Assembly: GCA_015059715.1 (NCBI GenBank)
Contig: SUZV01000009.1
Coordinates: forward strand, 42,922-106,921
From: Rikenellaceae bacterium
GTDB taxonomy: Bacteria; Bacteroidota; Bacteroidia; Bacteroidales; Rikenellaceae
Reading direction: 5' to 3'
DNA: 64,000 nucleotides
This document shows positions 43,408 through 51,819 of the stretch, one piece after another; within the stretch, counting starts at the first letter, position 1; each line of letters opens with the position of its first letter. Position numbers and translations under genes: made by a program. The notes under the pieces were generated by a model. It was not told the DNA's origin, ran no database searches, and saw nothing but the letters and a program-made list of their open reading frames with translations.

Positions 43408-46080
43408 TTAACGCCACGAGCTAAAGTCACACACCACAGGAGCTGCATGAGGGCGACTCTCCATAGGTCGACTTACGACACAGCGTGTAGCCTCGCCCTT
43501 ACGATTCTTGGCATCGTAGGCCACAAAATCTTCATAGTCGTAGACCCACTCCTTGCCATAGGCCAACTTGTGGATACGGATATATATCGCCTCGCGCGAA
43601 GGGGCGTTAAAGCCCTCGGTGCGGTGGTGCATAATACTATTCTCAGTAGGTCGATACGCCCCTGTTGCATAGGTAAGGGCCCCCTCATAAACACCAAGGC
43701 CATCGTAGCTATATCGCTCGTCAGCAAGCAGGTGGCTCCACTTCACCGTCGTTGCGTCGAGCGAGCCTTCGAGCGCAAAGTCGACATTCTTATACCACCC
43801 CCATTGCTCTAAATCCTTGCTCAGGCCGTAGTCATAGCTGCTGATATGGCCATTTCCCGTATAGTAGTACTCATCACCGAGCTTGGCAAAGCCGTGACCA
43901 CACGTCTCGTGCAGTACGAGCTGAGTAAATATCGTATCATCGTCACACAGTGGCACATATGAGAGCGATGGGCCATTAGCAAAGTCGCAGCTATCGTTTA
44001 TCTTGGGCTGACTTATATAGCATACTCCAGCATATATACGACTATTCATAATCACCATCATCATAGCCTCATCGGCGCGCTCGGGGCCCAATATCGCCTC
44101 GGTATAGCCATGGGGAACCCACGAGTCGCCACTTATTGATACACCGTCGGCCTGGACCCTACAATTAATGGCCGTATCGCCATAGGTCTGGTCGTTGTTT
44201 ACACCCTCGCGCTTCGACACACACTTAACCATATATACGTTAAAGTGGTCGCGGAAGGTGGTAAATGGCTCCTCGCTAAAGATAGCCTCCATTGCGCTGC
44301 GCATATCCTGCTCATAGAGGCCTGCCGCTATCTGGCGGTCGGAGTAGCCATCGCCCATAACCACAATATCGATGCCATTGCCCTTCGATGCTCTCTGTAG
44401 CAGCACAACCTCGCCATCCTCGGAGTAGTCTACAGACTCGTAGAGAACACCCTCAAAGTTGGTAAGCGTATAAGTACTCCACATAGGGTGCATCTGGTAT
44501 GCCGCAATCGCGCTATCGGGGACATGGACCCTCACACCACTCGGGAAGGCACTCTCCCCAAGGTCGGGAGGCGTGGTTGCAAGCGAGTATACTTCGGACA
44601 GCGATGACGAACTGCTCATAAAGTTGTTACCTATCGATACAACGCTCTCTGGGAGGGTGATTGTCGAGATATTATCGCAGTCGTATAGCGCGTAGTCATC
44701 GAGGTACTTTACGCCATACTCGATGGTTATGTCGTAGGCCCTCTGCCAAGCCAGGGCAAAGCCCCCGATACGCTCTACGTTAGAGGTTACGGTAATGCTC
44801 CTGATGTCGGCACCGTAGAGAGGCAGCCTGTCGGTATCCACCGCACCACCCTCCATAGCCTCGCCTGCGAGGTTACAACTAATCGTCAGGTCGGCTATAG
44901 TGCTACCGTCAAAGGGGTTAACGCCATAGCTCTCAAGCGATGCTGGCAGATTAATCTGCTCTATTGAGGTGCAAGACCTAAACGCATAGTCACCTATCGT
45001 AGTTAGGCTATCGGGAAATACCACACTGCTAAGCGTTGTCATTGACTCAAAGGCCCCACTATTAATCGCCGTAAGCCTATCGGCAAAGGTCACTACCCAC
45101 ACGCCATCAACATACTCTTGGCTGTCGATGGCCGCATTGAACGCATCGCCAATAAACTCAAGCTTAAGTCCATCTGTGGTGGTGTACCAGAGCTGTTTTT
45201 CAGAGGGGCGCACAGCAATAAACTCAGCTTCGAGAGCCGCCATAGGCTTTATGCGGTTGCGCGTTATAGCTATCTCGTTCTGTGTCGCCTTGCTAAATAC
45301 CGCGCCATCGGTGTCGGTAACGGTAATAGTGATACCCTGCTTAAAGGTCACCTCAGGGATGGCGATGTAGAACTCCGTAGGCACACTCCTATCGCGACTA
45401 AGTGCCACACCCTCACCGCAGTCAAGCCTAATGGCCGTCGTAGCCGTATCGGTCATACTAAGCTGCGGCTCGCCACCATACGTCGCCGTAATCTCGGCAC
45501 GGCCAGCAATCCTCTCCTTAGCATTACTCTCAATATCGATGCTCTTTACTGCGCCCTCGCCCCAAAGCTTAAGTAGCAAGTAACCTACGCCATTTTTAAA
45601 CGACAGGTCCACATCGTCCGTAGCGGAGGTTACGGCAACCATGATGTTACCATTGCGAGGGAATGACCCCTCGGCATACCTCTGCACCTCGGGGATATTG
45701 AGGCTTATAACCCCCGTCTCGTCTATCGAGGCTGTAGCCTGCTGTGGGTATAGCGCGTAGATGCGGTCAAGCGTCGTGCCACCCTCGCCCCCGAGTCCTA
45801 CCAACGAGAAGTCTCCCTCGGTATCGCCAGTATCGCCACCAAAAACGAAGGTGTTGTTATGGTCATTGCCATAGAACACCGTTATATGGTCATCGCCATG
45901 CCACGCCAACGATAGGTCGCTATTCATATATACACGACTCTCGGCATTGTCGATTGAGGCAAACAGGTCGGCATAGTCGCGATGCGTAGATGGTCGCACC
46001 TGGGTCTCGACATCGGCCTTATGGCAGCCAACAAGCGCGATGGCCACCATCAATAGTGCAAAAATTCTCTTTATAGCCAT
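43408..46080 (-). CDS. Lipoprotein with fimbrillin-like, LRR and M64 peptidase domains
   Basis: An 890-residue surface lipoprotein; the start is the ATG giving MAIKRIFALLMVAIALVGC (lipidated Cys19), two bases after the stop of the small peptide gene. Domains in order: a fimbrillin-type N-terminal region (about 25-290, with 'LSLAWHGDDHITVFYGNDHN'), BspA-type leucine-rich repeats (about 300-510, for example 'LTAINSGAFESMTTLSSVVF' and 'LTTIGDYAFRSCTSIEQINL'), and an M64/IgA-peptidase metalloprotease domain (about 540-860). The zinc motif 'LHETCGHGFAKLGDEYYYTG' near 723-742 has HExxH plus the downstream Asp/Glu. Probably attaches to and cuts host glycoproteins; the target is not visible. Confidence 0.85.
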   Translation of the reverse strand: MAIKRIFALLMVAIALVGCHKADVETQVRPSTHRDYADLFASIDNAESRVYMNSDLSLAWHGDDHITVFYGNDHNNTFVFGGDTGDTEGDFSLVGLGGEGGTTLDRIYALYPQQATASIDETGVISLNIPEVQRYAEGSFPRNGNIMVAVTSATDDVDLSFKNGVGYLLLKLWGEGAVKSIDIESNAKERIAGRAEITATYGGEPQLSMTDTATTAIRLDCGEGVALSRDRSVPTEFYIAIPEVTFKQGITITVTDTDGAVFSKATQNEIAITRNRIKPMAALEAEFIAVRPSEKQLWYTTTDGLKLEFIGDAFNAAIDSQEYVDGVWVVTFADRLTAINSGAFESMTTLSSVVFPDSLTTIGDYAFRSCTSIEQINLPASLESYGVNPFDGSTIADLTISCNLAGEAMEGGAVDTDRLPLYGADIRSITVTSNVERIGGFALAWQRAYDITIEYGVKYLDDYALYDCDNISTITLPESVVSIGNNFMSSSSSLSEVYSLATTPPDLGESAFPSGVRVHVPDSAIAAYQMHPMWSTYTLTNFEGVLYESVDYSEDGEVVLLQRASKGNGIDIVVMGDGYSDRQIAAGLYEQDMRSAMEAIFSEEPFTTFRDHFNVYMVKCVSKREGVNNDQTYGDTAINCRVQADGVSISGDSWVPHGYTEAILGPERADEAMMMVIMNSRIYAGVCYISQPKINDSCDFANGPSLSYVPLCDDDTIFTQLVLHETCGHGFAKLGDEYYYTGNGHISSYDYGLSKDLEQWGWYKNVDFALEGSLDATTVKWSHLLADERYSYDGLGVYEGALTYATGAYRPTENSIMHHRTEGFNAPSREAIYIRIHKLAYGKEWVYDYEDFVAYDAKNRKGEATRCVVSRPMESRPHAAPVVCDFSSWR

Positions 46081-46082
46081 AG

Positions 46083-46217
46083 TTACCACGCCCCCTCTTC
46101 ATCTACACCCGCTATCTTCTCCAACGAGTTACCCGACACTCCCGAAGCGTCGTAACCACACTCAACATTCACCACAACAACATCTACGTGTGGTGTATTA
46201 TACTCCTTGTTACTCAT
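46083..46217 (-). CDS. Small peptide of the Pro-x-x-Asp-Val-Val family, upstream of the M64 lipoprotein
   Basis: A 44-residue frame beginning MSNKEYNTPHVDVVVV and ending DEEGAW. It has no signal peptide. A perfect -7 box lies about 70 bases upstream, and its stop is two bases from the lipoprotein ATG (TAACTATG), suggesting coupled translation. It shares with the 38.0 kb peptide the P-x-x-D-V-V core, the VE-x-G-aromatic step, an acidic end and the terminal Trp. It could be a leader, a chaperone-like partner or a secreted peptide; the sequence does not decide. Confidence 0.7.
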   Translation of the reverse strand: MSNKEYNTPHVDVVVVNVECGYDASGVSGNSLEKIAGVDEEGAW

Positions 46218-46286
46218 AATGTTTTGCAAATTTATATGTTACTATCAACTTAATTGTTACCACACCTAAACTAACTCAAAACAGGG

Positions 46287-46294
46287 CAAATATA
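46287..46294 (-). promoter_or_regulatory. -7 box of the peptide-M64-patatin transcript
   Basis: On the minus strand TATATTTG, an exact TAnnTTTG match. Confidence 0.5.
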
Positions 46295-46412
46295 CGAAAT
46301 ATAATCAATATAACCACTACGTAACACCTCAATTAGCCGCACTTTTTATGTGCAGCCTACAACGTTGCAAAAGGCTACTCAACACCTCTGCAAAAGTTAT
46401 TGATACAAATCG

Positions 46413-46443
46413 TTGTATATATGAAATGTTATCGCTACCTTTG
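46413..46443 (+). promoter_or_regulatory. Promoter of the 133-residue membrane protein gene
   Basis: TTG at 46413-46415 and TACCTTTG at 46436-46443, 20 bases apart, about 43 bases before the ATG at 46487. Confidence 0.6.
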
Positions 46444-46486
46444 GGTTTGGTTTTAAACGTAAACCTACAGAGTAGAACTTAAGATT

Positions 46487-46888
46487 ATGGTTAAGCGAGC
46501 ATTTTTATACCTTACAGCGGCCCTGATATGGGGTATTCCAGGGGTTATTATCACCATTAATGGCGTAACGGCATACGCCACATTAGCAGATATTCGATGG
46601 TGGCTTATCGCCACTACGGCAGCTGTCTTAGCTATGTTCTACACCATCTTCCACAGGGTCGTAGCTCGCTACTCGGCAAGGATAGCCGCTCTGCCTGCGA
46701 GGGCACACCTCTGGCAGACATTCTCGCTACGCGGATGGCTACTAATCCTCTTTATGATGTGCTTAGGCATAACCCTCAGATTTATACCCCACATCCCACA
46801 AGAGTTCACAGCATCGTTCTACTCGGGATTAGGCCCTATGCTGATACTCTCGGCCCTAAAATTTCTAAAGCTTAGTTATAGAGATTAG
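46487..46888 (+). CDS. Four-helix inner-membrane protein, unknown function
   Basis: A 133-residue protein with four predicted transmembrane helices (about 8-30, 37-58, 82-100, 108-127) and Arg-rich connecting loops ('HRVVARYSARIAALPARAHL'). I do not recognise a named family with confidence; small proteins of this kind are widespread in Bacteroidetes. It has its own consensus promoter and lies just before the thiamin riboswitch, without being part of that transcript. Confidence 0.7.
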   Translation: MVKRAFLYLTAALIWGIPGVIITINGVTAYATLADIRWWLIATTAAVLAMFYTIFHRVVARYSARIAALPARAHLWQTFSLRGWLLILFMMCLGITLRFIPHIPQEFTASFYSGLGPMLILSALKFLKLSYRD

Positions 46889-46929
46889 GCAGTCTAAGAT
46901 ATGCTGCTCGCCAGTCAGAGAGAGATTTA

Positions 46930-46961
46930 TTTGGATATTCCAAATATTTTAGCTACCTTTG
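46930..46961 (+). promoter_or_regulatory. Promoter of the thiamin operon
   Basis: TTTG (46930-46933), 20 bases, TACCTTTG (46954-46961). Transcription would start just before the riboswitch aptamer. Confidence 0.75.
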
Positions 46962-46972
46962 TCCAAAACAAA

Positions 46973-47040
46973 GGGGTGCCTTGATTGGCTGAGATTATAC
47001 CCTCGAACCTGATGCAGTTAGTGCTGCCGTAGGAATTGTG
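46973..47040 (+). promoter_or_regulatory. TPP (THI-box) riboswitch aptamer
   Basis: The conserved pieces are present in order: GGGGTGCC (46973-46980), GGCTGAGA (46987-46994), ATACCC, GAACCTGATGCAGTTA (47005-47020) and GCCGTAGGAA. It lies directly upstream of thiamin genes and is followed by a terminator hairpin. Confidence 0.93.
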
Positions 47041-47051
47041 GATAATATCAT

Positions 47052-47089
47052 AACGCATACCCCAAGTGTAGGTATGCGTTTTCTTTTTT
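47052..47089 (+). terminator. Riboswitch expression-platform terminator
   Basis: Perfect stem AACGCATACC (47052-47061) with GGTATGCGTT (47071-47080) and a T-rich tail TTCTTTTTT. Placed between aptamer and thiD, it fits TPP-induced premature termination. Confidence 0.88.
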
Positions 47090-47127
47090 AGGATACCCCG
47101 TTGTTTAACTTTTAATTAACTTCTGTT

Positions 47128-48030
47128 ATGGTACTAAAAGTAAACAACACCGAGGGGTGTCATGGCCACCCTTCACACGGCAAAACCCTCACAAGGCGGT
47201 ACTACGCCGTACTATCTGTCGCAGGCTCCGACTCCTCGGGAGGTGCAGGCATTCAGGCCGACCTTAAAACCCTCTCGGCACTCGGGGTCTATGGCGCGAC
47301 AGCCATTACGGCTATCACAGCGCAGAATACCGAGGGTGTACACTCACAATTTACACTACCACCACAAATGGTCTACGACCAGATTAGGGCCGTTATCGAT
47401 GATATACGCCCCTCGGTCATCAAGATAGGCATGCTCTCGACGGCCGAGGTGGCAAGTGCCGTAGCCGACGCTCTTACAGGGTGCTCCATACCCATCATCC
47501 TCGACCCCGTAATGGTATCAAGCAGCGGCCACAGACTACTCTCGGTCGAGGCACAGGAGGTGGTAAAGCAGCGACTACTCCCTATGTCGCTACTCCTGAC
47601 TCCCAACATCCCCGAGATGGAGGCGTTGACACGTATGCCGCTATCGACACTCGCCGAGAGGGAGTGTGCCGCACGCCACCTACTCGCACTTGGCGCAAAG
47701 GCCGTACTCCTTAAGGGGGGCCACGAGGAGGGCGATATAAAGCGCGACATACTCTATCAAGAGAGAGGGAATATGGTCACGTCCACCTACCTCTCAACGC
47801 CTACAGTATATACAAAGAATATACACGGCACAGGGTGTACACTCTCATCGGCCATAGCGGCATACATAGCTCGTGGAGATAAATTAGAGGAGGCTGTGGC
47901 CCGAGCAAAAGAGTATATATCCAAGGCTATAGAGGCGGGGGCCGACATCTCAATAGGTCGCGGCTTTGGTCCTGTAAATCACCTATTCAATCCACTTAAA
48001 ATGGGCATATATGAGGAGTACGAATTATAA
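47128..48030 (+). CDS. thiD: HMP / HMP-phosphate kinase
   Basis: A 300-residue ribokinase-family enzyme that phosphorylates hydroxymethylpyrimidine twice to HMP-PP. 'VAGSDSSGGAGIQADLKTLS' near the N-terminus and 'IHGTGCTLSSAIAAYIARGD' near residue 232 are the substrate and ATP-site motifs. The first 25 residues (including 'EGCHGHPSHGK') are an unusual His/Gly-containing extension; a later start is possible. First gene of the riboswitch-controlled operon; its end overlaps thiE by 20 bases. Confidence 0.95.
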   Translation: MVLKVNNTEGCHGHPSHGKTLTRRYYAVLSVAGSDSSGGAGIQADLKTLSALGVYGATAITAITAQNTEGVHSQFTLPPQMVYDQIRAVIDDIRPSVIKIGMLSTAEVASAVADALTGCSIPIILDPVMVSSSGHRLLSVEAQEVVKQRLLPMSLLLTPNIPEMEALTRMPLSTLAERECAARHLLALGAKAVLLKGGHEEGDIKRDILYQERGNMVTSTYLSTPTVYTKNIHGTGCTLSSAIAAYIARGDKLEEAVARAKEYISKAIEAGADISIGRGFGPVNHLFNPLKMGIYEEYEL

Positions 48031-48667
48031 GCTACAGTTTATAACCCACCGCAACGACCGATATACGCATATCGACTCGGCACGTTTAGCCCTCGAAGGG
48101 GGTTGCCGCTGGGTACAACTACGCATGAAGGGGGCAGACTACAACCCATTAATATTAGAAGATACGGCCATCGTCATAAGAGATATGTGCCGAAGCTACG
48201 GTGCAACGTTCGTCGTAGATGATGATGTGCTACTTGCCAAACGTATCGGTGCCGATGGCGTACATCTCGGCAAGGGGGATATGCCTCTAAACAAGGCTCG
48301 CGCCATACTTGGCTGTGATGCCATCATCGGGGCTACGGTAAACTCATTCGAGGATATATTACTCTGTCTGCAACGTGCCACACCCGACTATTTTGGTTGT
48401 GGGCCCTATCGCTTTACTACAACAAAGGAGTCTCTCTCGCCAATACTCGGCCTTGATGGCTATCGCGAGATTATCGCCAAGATGCAAAGCGCGTGTATTA
48501 CCACACCGATAGTCGCCATTGGTGGCATAACCGACGATGATATCACCCCACTTACAGAGTGCGGCATTGACGGCATAGCACTTAGTAGCAGCGTGCTCAA
48601 TGACCATAACCCCATAGAGTATATGAAAAAGATTGTTGACACAGTATACCCATCCAAGAGCAGATAA
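48011..48667 (+). CDS. thiE: Thiamin-phosphate synthase
   Basis: A 218-residue TIM-barrel enzyme that joins HMP-PP with thiazole phosphate. Family motifs 'WVQLRMKGAD', 'FVVDDDVLLAKRIGADGVHLGKGDM', 'IGATVNS', 'YFGCGPYRFTTTK' and 'PIVAIGGITDDDI' are all visible (longer motif given only as landmarks near residues 60-85). It overlaps thiD and so is translated from the same message. It is the better candidate for the true ThiE of the two ThiE-like proteins here. Confidence 0.95.
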   Translation: MRSTNYKLQFITHRNDRYTHIDSARLALEGGCRWVQLRMKGADYNPLILEDTAIVIRDMCRSYGATFVVDDDVLLAKRIGADGVHLGKGDMPLNKARAILGCDAIIGATVNSFEDILLCLQRATPDYFGCGPYRFTTTKESLSPILGLDGYREIIAKMQSACITTPIVAIGGITDDDITPLTECGIDGIALSSSVLNDHNPIEYMKKIVDTVYPSKSR

Positions 48668-48680
48668 ATATTGATATATT

Positions 48681-48875
48681 ATGAAGATGAACCTTAAGAT
48701 TACCTATCCTAACTCCGATAAGGTCTATCTCGATGGTACGATACATCCGAGCGTCAAGGTGGGCATGCGCCTAATTAGGCAGACACCAACGATAACCATC
48801 AAGGATGGCAAACGCATTGAGTCGCCCAACCCCTCAATTTATATCTACGACATCTCAGGGCCCTATGAGGATTAG
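48681..48875 (+). pseudogene. thiC: N-terminal remnant of phosphomethylpyrimidine synthase (thiC)
   Basis: A 64-codon frame whose protein aligns by eye with the first ~65-75 residues of ThiC: 'ITYPNSDKVYLDGTIHPSVK' and 'SIYIYDISGPYED'. The normal protein goes on for several hundred residues after the GPYxDP motif, but here a TAG follows the Asp and thi4 begins 60 bases later. The radical-SAM domain and its C-terminal Cys cluster are absent. The remaining frame is intact, so loss looks like a clean deletion rather than decay. HMP synthesis is therefore not encoded at this locus. Confidence 0.85.
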
Positions 48876-48935
48876 CCACACGCTATGCGACGAGAAGAAA
48901 TAGTTTTTAACAACCTTTAAAATATTAAATTTACT

Positions 48936-49709
48936 ATGATTGAAAGACGTGTTTCGCAAGGTATTATCTCGACCTATTGCAGTAAGTTAGAGCAAAACTT
49001 AGATTTAGATGTCGCCATCGTGGGCGGCGGGCCCTCGGGTATTGTAGCAGCCTACTACCTGGCCAAGGCGGGACTAAAAGTGGCCCTGTTCGATAGAAAG
49101 CTATCACCTGGTGGCGGTATGTGGGGCGGTGCCATGATGTTTAACCAGATTGTCGTACAGGAGGAGGCTCTGCATATCGTCAACGAGTTCGATATCAACT
49201 ACGAGAAGTACGACGGCAACCTATACGTTATGGACTCGGTGGAGAGCACCTCGGCACTGCTCTACAAGGCTGTACACGCAGGGGCTACAATCTTCAACTG
49301 CTACTCCGTAGAGGATGTCATCTTCAAGAATAATGTGGTCAGTGGCGTGGTCGTGAACTGGACTCCAGTGCTGCGCGAAGGCCTCCATGTCGACCCCCTC
49401 AACATCTTAGCTCGCTGCGTTGTCGATGGCACAGGCCACGATAGCGAGATGTGCTGCACCGTAGCCCGTAAGAATGGCATTAAGCTGGCAACCGATACTG
49501 GCGCAGTGATTGGTGAACGCTCGCTCGATGTTGTGGCAGGAGAGCAGGAGGTGGTAAATGGCACAAAGGAGATATATCCAGGCCTCTATGTCTGTGGCAT
49601 GGCCGCCTCGGCAGTGAGCGGCACACCTCGCATGGGCCCTATCTTCGGAGGTATGCTCCTCTCGGGAAAGAGGGTGTCGGACCTTATTATCGCAAGGCTT
49701 AAAGGCTAA
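48936..49709 (+). CDS. Thi4-type ADP-thiazole synthase, sulfide-dependent form
   Basis: A 257-residue FAD/NAD-dinucleotide-fold enzyme that makes the thiazole of thiamin from NAD, glycine and sulfur. The nucleotide site 'VAIVGGGPSGIVAAYYLAKA' is at residues 26-45. Yeast Thi4 has a sacrificial Cys; the aligned segment here, 'LREGLHVDPLN', has His151, as in archaeal multi-turnover enzymes that use free sulfide. 'MCGMAASAVSGTPRMGPIFGG'-like C-terminal glycine motifs are present. It replaces the ThiS/ThiG/ThiH set, none of which is nearby. Confidence 0.92.
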   Translation: MIERRVSQGIISTYCSKLEQNLDLDVAIVGGGPSGIVAAYYLAKAGLKVALFDRKLSPGGGMWGGAMMFNQIVVQEEALHIVNEFDINYEKYDGNLYVMDSVESTSALLYKAVHAGATIFNCYSVEDVIFKNNVVSGVVVNWTPVLREGLHVDPLNILARCVVDGTGHDSEMCCTVARKNGIKLATDTGAVIGERSLDVVAGEQEVVNGTKEIYPGLYVCGMAASAVSGTPRMGPIFGGMLLSGKRVSDLIIARLKG

Positions 49710-49714
49710 CATCT

Positions 49715-50248
49715 ATGCTCAAGATAGCCATTACTACCCCTTATGCCACTGCTGGGGAGGTCGCCATAATTCGGCGACTCCTCGGCGATGGCTTCGACTT
49801 TGTCCACCTACGTAAGCCTATCGTCGGCATAGACTATTGTCGAGAGCTACTTGGTCAACTATCCTCAGAGGAGCGCGCTCGCATCGTCATTCACGACTAT
49901 GCCGAGCTACATAGCGAGTTTTCGCTGCGTGGCGTACACCTTAACCGCAATATATCACATCTTGCAGACGACTACCGCGGCTCACGCACACGCTCCTGCC
50001 ACACGCTTGCCGAGGTGGTAAGGTATAAGACCGAGTGCGACTATCTCTTTCTTAGCCCCATATTCGATAGTATCTCGAAGGAGGGTTACCGCTCGGCATT
50101 CAGCCACGAAGAGCTACGACAAGCTGCCGACAAGGGGATTATCGACAACAAAGTCGTTGCCTTAGGTGGTGTCACTCACGACAGCATCCCCTATTTGGCA
50201 TCGCTCGGCTTCGGAGGCGTAGCGATGTCGGGGGCTATATATAAGTAG
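49715..50248 (+). CDS. ThiE/TenI-like TIM-barrel protein
   Basis: A 177-residue, shorter relative of thiamin-phosphate synthase. It keeps 'FVHLRKP', 'VIHDY', 'GVHLNRN', 'YLFLSPIFDSISKEGY' and 'KVVALGGVTHDS', but the phosphate- and Mg-binding residues differ from the upstream ThiE (for example 'HDYAEL' in place of VDDDVLL). TenI-type thiazole tautomerase or a second synthase are both possible. Last gene of the thiamin operon, six bases after thi4. Confidence 0.8.
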   Translation: MLKIAITTPYATAGEVAIIRRLLGDGFDFVHLRKPIVGIDYCRELLGQLSSEERARIVIHDYAELHSEFSLRGVHLNRNISHLADDYRGSRTRSCHTLAEVVRYKTECDYLFLSPIFDSISKEGYRSAFSHEELRQAADKGIIDNKVVALGGVTHDSIPYLASLGFGGVAMSGAIYK

Positions 50249-50280
50249 CTGCGACAGCTCCATTATTAACCAAAAGATAC

Positions 50281-50288
50281 TATCTTTG
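50281..50288 (+). promoter_or_regulatory. -7 box before proC
   Basis: TATCTTTG, an exact TAnnTTTG match, 33 bases before the ATG at 50322, so proC is probably outside the thiamin transcript. Confidence 0.55.
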
Positions 50289-50321
50289 CAGAAGTATTCT
50301 CTATAAATAGTCGCAATATAT

Positions 50322-51119
50322 ATGAAGATAGCTATCATCGGGGCAGGCAACATGGGTGGCGCACTGGCGCGTGGCCTTGCTCTGGGAACAACCATCGCAA
50401 CATCCAACATATATATCTCCAACCCATCCTCAGCAAAGCTTGAGGCCCTGAAGCGTGAGTTTCCAGATATCAATGTAACGACGGATAACTGCGAGGCTGC
50501 CACCGCAGCCGATATGGTGGTCCTTGCCGTAAAACCTTGGAAGGTCGTCGAGGTGCTTGACCAGATTAAGCCGCACTTAGACTACTCGCGCCAAGCCATA
50601 GCCTCGATGGTCGGAGGCTTAGGCCTTAAACAACTCTCGGAGTGGTTAGAGAGTGGCAACCGCCAACTACCTGCCACATACCTTATAATCCCCAATACGG
50701 CTATCGCCACGATGAGCAGCATGACCTTTATCGCCTCGACACGCTCTACTACGGCGATGGATAGCACGCTGCTCGACATCTTCAACGAGCTTGGCGAGGC
50801 TATGCTGGTCAGCGAGGAGCAAATCGCCGCAGGCACATCATTGGCCTCGTGCGGTATCGCCTACGCACTGCGCTATATCCGCGCAGCGATGGAGGGCGGT
50901 GTAGAGCTTGGCTTTAGAGCCGATGATGCTAAGCGCATCGTTATGCAGACCCTGCGTGGCGCAGTAGATATCCTCGCAGCGAACAACGCCCACCCCGAGG
51001 CCGAGATTGACAGGGTGACCACACCTGGGGGCCTCACCATCAAGGGACTCAACGCAATGGAGGGCGCAGGCTTTACCCATAGCGTCATCGAGGGCCTTAG
51101 AGCATCAACAAAGAGATAG
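50322..51119 (+). CDS. proC: Pyrroline-5-carboxylate reductase
   Basis: A 265-residue NAD(P)H-dependent enzyme for the last step of proline synthesis. The Rossmann motif 'IAIIGAGNMGGALARGLALG' is at residues 2-21, 'MVVLAVKPWKVVEVL' follows, and the C-terminal signature 'ATPGGLTIKGL'-like segment reads 'RVTTPGGLTIKGLNAMEGAG'. Complete and of normal length. It lies between the thiamin operon and the tRNA-Gly without obvious partner. Confidence 0.95.
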   Translation: MKIAIIGAGNMGGALARGLALGTTIATSNIYISNPSSAKLEALKREFPDINVTTDNCEAATAADMVVLAVKPWKVVEVLDQIKPHLDYSRQAIASMVGGLGLKQLSEWLESGNRQLPATYLIIPNTAIATMSSMTFIASTRSTTAMDSTLLDIFNELGEAMLVSEEQIAAGTSLASCGIAYALRYIRAAMEGGVELGFRADDAKRIVMQTLRGAVDILAANNAHPEAEIDRVTTPGGLTIKGLNAMEGAGFTHSVIEGLRASTKR

Positions 51120-51482
51120 CTCACCCCCCCAGCCATATATGGTCTTGGGATATCTACGAGGATAGCCGACAGAAGCATTAAGAGGATTAAGAGAGTTGCA
51201 AAATACGCGACGGCGAAGAAAATCGGAGATGCAGCATAGAAAAAATATAAAATTTTTTCACCTCCCTTGCCATCACCCTCTTACCAATATAACACACTGA
51301 TATCTAAATCGTTAAAATATTAATACAGTGTATAAATAATATTTAAGGTTATTTGCCAAGAAAAAAACTTGCAAAAAAAATGTAAAAAAGTTTGCAAAAA
51401 ATTTGCAGATTAAAATTTTTGGTGTATCTTTGCACTCGCAATCGAAAAGGTTGTAGTCGTAAAATTTTAAGATGTTAGTGTT
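51120..51482. other. Non-coding stretch before tRNA-Gly
   Basis: 363 bases with no supported gene, becoming very AT-rich after 51230. It contains the tRNA promoter: TTTG (51402-51405), 19 bases, TATCTTTG (51425-51432). A minus-strand frame crossing this area runs through the tRNA and is not believable. Confidence 0.6.
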
Positions 51483-51558
51483 GCGGAAATAGCTCAGTTG
51501 GTAGAGCACAACCTTGCCAAGGTTGGGGTCGCGAGTTCGAGTCTCGTTTTCCGCTCCA
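51483..51558 (+). tRNA. tRNA-Gly (GCC)
   Basis: A full cloverleaf. Acceptor GCGGAAA (51483-51489) pairs with TTTCCGC (51548-51554); D-arm AGCTCAGTTGGTAGAGC; anticodon loop with GCC in CTTGCCAAG; T-arm with GGTTCGAGTC-type sequence (GAGTTCGAGTCTC); CCA encoded at 51556-51558. It marks the left border of the foreign-looking segment. Confidence 0.97.
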
Positions 51559-51589
51559 AGTCCAAAAGTTTTGAGGATAAAATCAAGCA

Positions 51590-51622
51590 AAACCCTTTGA
51601 AACATCGTTTCAGAGGGTTTTT
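51590..51622 (+). terminator. Terminator of tRNA-Gly
   Basis: Stem AAACCCTTTGAAAC (51590-51603) with GTTTCAGAGGGTTT (51607-51620), then TTC. About 30 bases past the tRNA. Confidence 0.8.
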
Positions 51623-51819
51623 CATTTGTTGTCGGTAGGAATCGTTCCGACACCGTGGAGCCCCTACCCGACATAGCCCGAACCTCGAAGTGTCCCTCCG
51701 CATATCGACCGTGAAAATAAGGGACACTTACTCCGAAATGAGGGGACACTTTGATAATTTTCGGCTTTTTACAAACTTTTCAGGCTGACAGTTGCCTACA
51801 CTTTCTAAAAAACAGTCAG

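Noticed and set aside
51312..51749. Minus-strand frame of 145 codons across the tRNA region
   Set aside because: It runs antisense through tRNA-Gly and AT-rich non-coding sequence; the NETRTRDP-like stretch is the usual artefact of translating a tRNA backwards.
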